A stretch of 57,967 nucleotides of DNA from the NCBI GenBank assembly GCA_035605695.1, contig DATNGZ010000009.1, positions 1 through 57,967 on the forward strand. The letters run 5' to 3'. This stretch comes from VRUE01 sp035605695 (GTDB taxonomy: Bacteria > Actinomycetota > Thermoleophilia > Solirubrobacterales > 70-9). This document shows, piece after piece, positions 57,159 through 57,967 of the stretch; position 1 is the stretch's first letter, and each line of letters begins with the position of its first letter. A model generated the notes under the pieces. That model was not told the origin of the DNA. It saw only the letters and a list, made by a program, of their open reading frames with translations, and did no database searches. The position numbers and the translations under genes are program-made.

Positions 57159-57967
57159 GCTCCTATATCGAGGAGCACAGGGAGCGCTTCGGGGTCGAGC
57201 CGATCTGCAGGGCCCTGGAGGTGTCGGCCTCCGCCTACTACCAGCGCGCCAAGGGCGAGTGCTCGGCCCGCACGATCGAGGACGAGCGTCTGCTCGGGCG
57301 CATCGCCGATATCCACGAGCGCAACTACTGCGCCTACGGCTACCGGCGGATGTGGATCGCCTTACGGCGTGAGGGCGAGGAGGTCGGCCGCGGTCGCGTT
57401 CAGCGGCTGATGCGAGAGGCCGGGATCCAAGGCGCCAAGCGGCGTGGCAAGGCCTGGCGTACGACCAAGCCCGATCCCGCTGCCCACCGCCGGCCCGACC
57501 TGGTCTGCCGCGACTTCAGCGCCAAGTGCCCGACCCGGCTCTGGGTCGGCGACTTCACCTACCTGCGCTGCTGGGAGGGCGCCCTGTTCTTCTCCTTCGT
57601 GATTGACGCCTTCTCGCGCAAGGTCGTCGGCTGGCAGCTCGCCTCCCACATGCGCACCGACCCCGTCCTCGACGCCCTGCGGATGGCGCGGGGCCCGCGC
57701 GAGCCCGGCGCCGACTTCGCGTTGGTGGCGCACACCGACCGCGGCTCCCAATACACCTCTGCCGACTACACCCAAGAACTCGACGACCACGGGGTCCTGG
57801 CCTCGGTCGGCTCCGTGGCGATGCCTACGACAACGCGATGGCCGAGAGCTTCGTCGACACCTTCAAGACCGAGCTGATCGCCGATCGTGTCTGGCGCACC
57901 CGCTCCCAGCTGGAGCTGGCCGTCGTTGAGTACGTCGCCTGGTTTAACAACGACCGCCTGCACGAAT
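57155..57967 (+). pseudogene. IS3-family OrfB transposase with a one-base frameshift, runs off the window
   Basis: The rve/DDE domain is clear: RLWVGDFTYLRCWEGALFFS (first Asp), LVAHTDRGSQYTSADYTQEL (second Asp), and after a frame change NAMAESFVDTFKTEL (Glu). Between 57814 and 57820 the sequence reads GTGGCGATGCC where the family pattern GS-V-G-D-A-Y-D-N requires GTGGGCGATGCC, so one G of a GGG run is missing. Without it the frame ends at 57877; with it the frame continues to the window edge and joins the 36 codons at 1-111, making about 302 residues. A homopolymer sequencing error is as likely as a real mutation. Confidence 0.85.

Larger units (their letters stand above)
56786..57967 (+). 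mobile_element. IS3-family insertion sequence, left end to window edge
   Basis: The left terminal repeat TGAGCCAGGCCGGGTTTGAC begins at 56786 (24 bp with the next four bases) and pairs with 118-141. OrfA and OrfB follow in overlapping frames. The element runs off the window inside OrfB, and the missing 3' end is what the window starts with. Assembled, it would be about 1.3 kb, normal for IS3. Confidence 0.9.

Overview
High-GC DNA with the gene complement of an actinomycete. An ECF sigma factor is paired with an RskA-type anti-sigma factor. There are many TetR and DtxR/PucR regulators, AbiEi-DUF559 proteins, a dodecin, an actinobacterial-style biotin carboxylase-BCCP fusion, and -10 boxes that sit 6-7 nt before start codons (leaderless genes). 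The integrase fragments and the repeated intergenic inverted repeats resemble what I know from Thermoleophilia/Solirubrobacterales; that placement is inference.

Layout. 1-141: right end of an IS3-family element. 142-5057: a genomic island containing an integrase remnant, excisionase-like protein, two XRE regulators, a Cas2/VapD-like protein with a UvrD-like helicase (noticeably lower GC), and a toxin-antitoxin-like pair. It ends at a 3' fragment of tRNA-Asp, which is probably an attachment site. 5221-16800: accessory and envelope genes (broken epimerase, membrane proteins, VOC protein, methyltransferase, orphan ECF sigma factor, three consecutive TetR regulators, two tandem S51 peptidases, Vps62-like lipoprotein, ferritin-like protein, enolase-superfamily enzyme). 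16816-27810: amine catabolism (FAD oxidase, UspA, APC permease divergent from an operon of class-III aminotransferase, PucR regulator, alanine dehydrogenase, aldehyde dehydrogenase), ending in an exported RTX-repeat protein. 27830-30412: double-TetR protein, a candidate C-rich-loop small RNA, dodecin, rhodanese. 30451-34685: assimilatory sulfate reduction (sulfite reductase, APS reductase, ATP sulfurylase, APS kinase). 34856-46107: exported beta-propeller protein, PHP phosphoesterase, acyl-CoA carboxylase alpha chain, sulfatase, HAD hydrolase, sucCD, AbiEi-DUF559 protein, aminotransferase. 46188-49619: two exported ferritin-like proteins, ECF sigma/anti-sigma pair, DtxR regulator. 49630-56300: HAD phosphatase, divergent dihydropteroate-synthase-like protein, MrfA/YprA-type helicase, LOG-like protein, methyltransferase, GH15-like protein. 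56376-57967: tRNA-Phe, a tyrosine-recombinase C-terminus cut by the left part of an IS3 element. The last 16 bases equal the first 16, inside the same IS gene.

How the genes work together. The amine operon is coherent: transamination of an amine to pyruvate makes alanine plus an aldehyde, alanine dehydrogenase regenerates pyruvate, and aldehyde dehydrogenase completes oxidation. The sulfur block converts sulfate to sulfide via APS. The exported ferritin-like proteins, sigma/anti-sigma pair and DtxR regulator suggest an envelope or metal stress module.

The most unusual signal is not a gene. Intergenic inverted repeats recur throughout. Three share a 24-nt core, and two share the ends of a 56-nt core. 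Each copy has its own long, self-complementary arms, which often include the stop codons of neighbouring genes. The Cas2/VapD-like plus helicase pair in the island is the best candidate for an uncharacterised (possibly defence) gene system.
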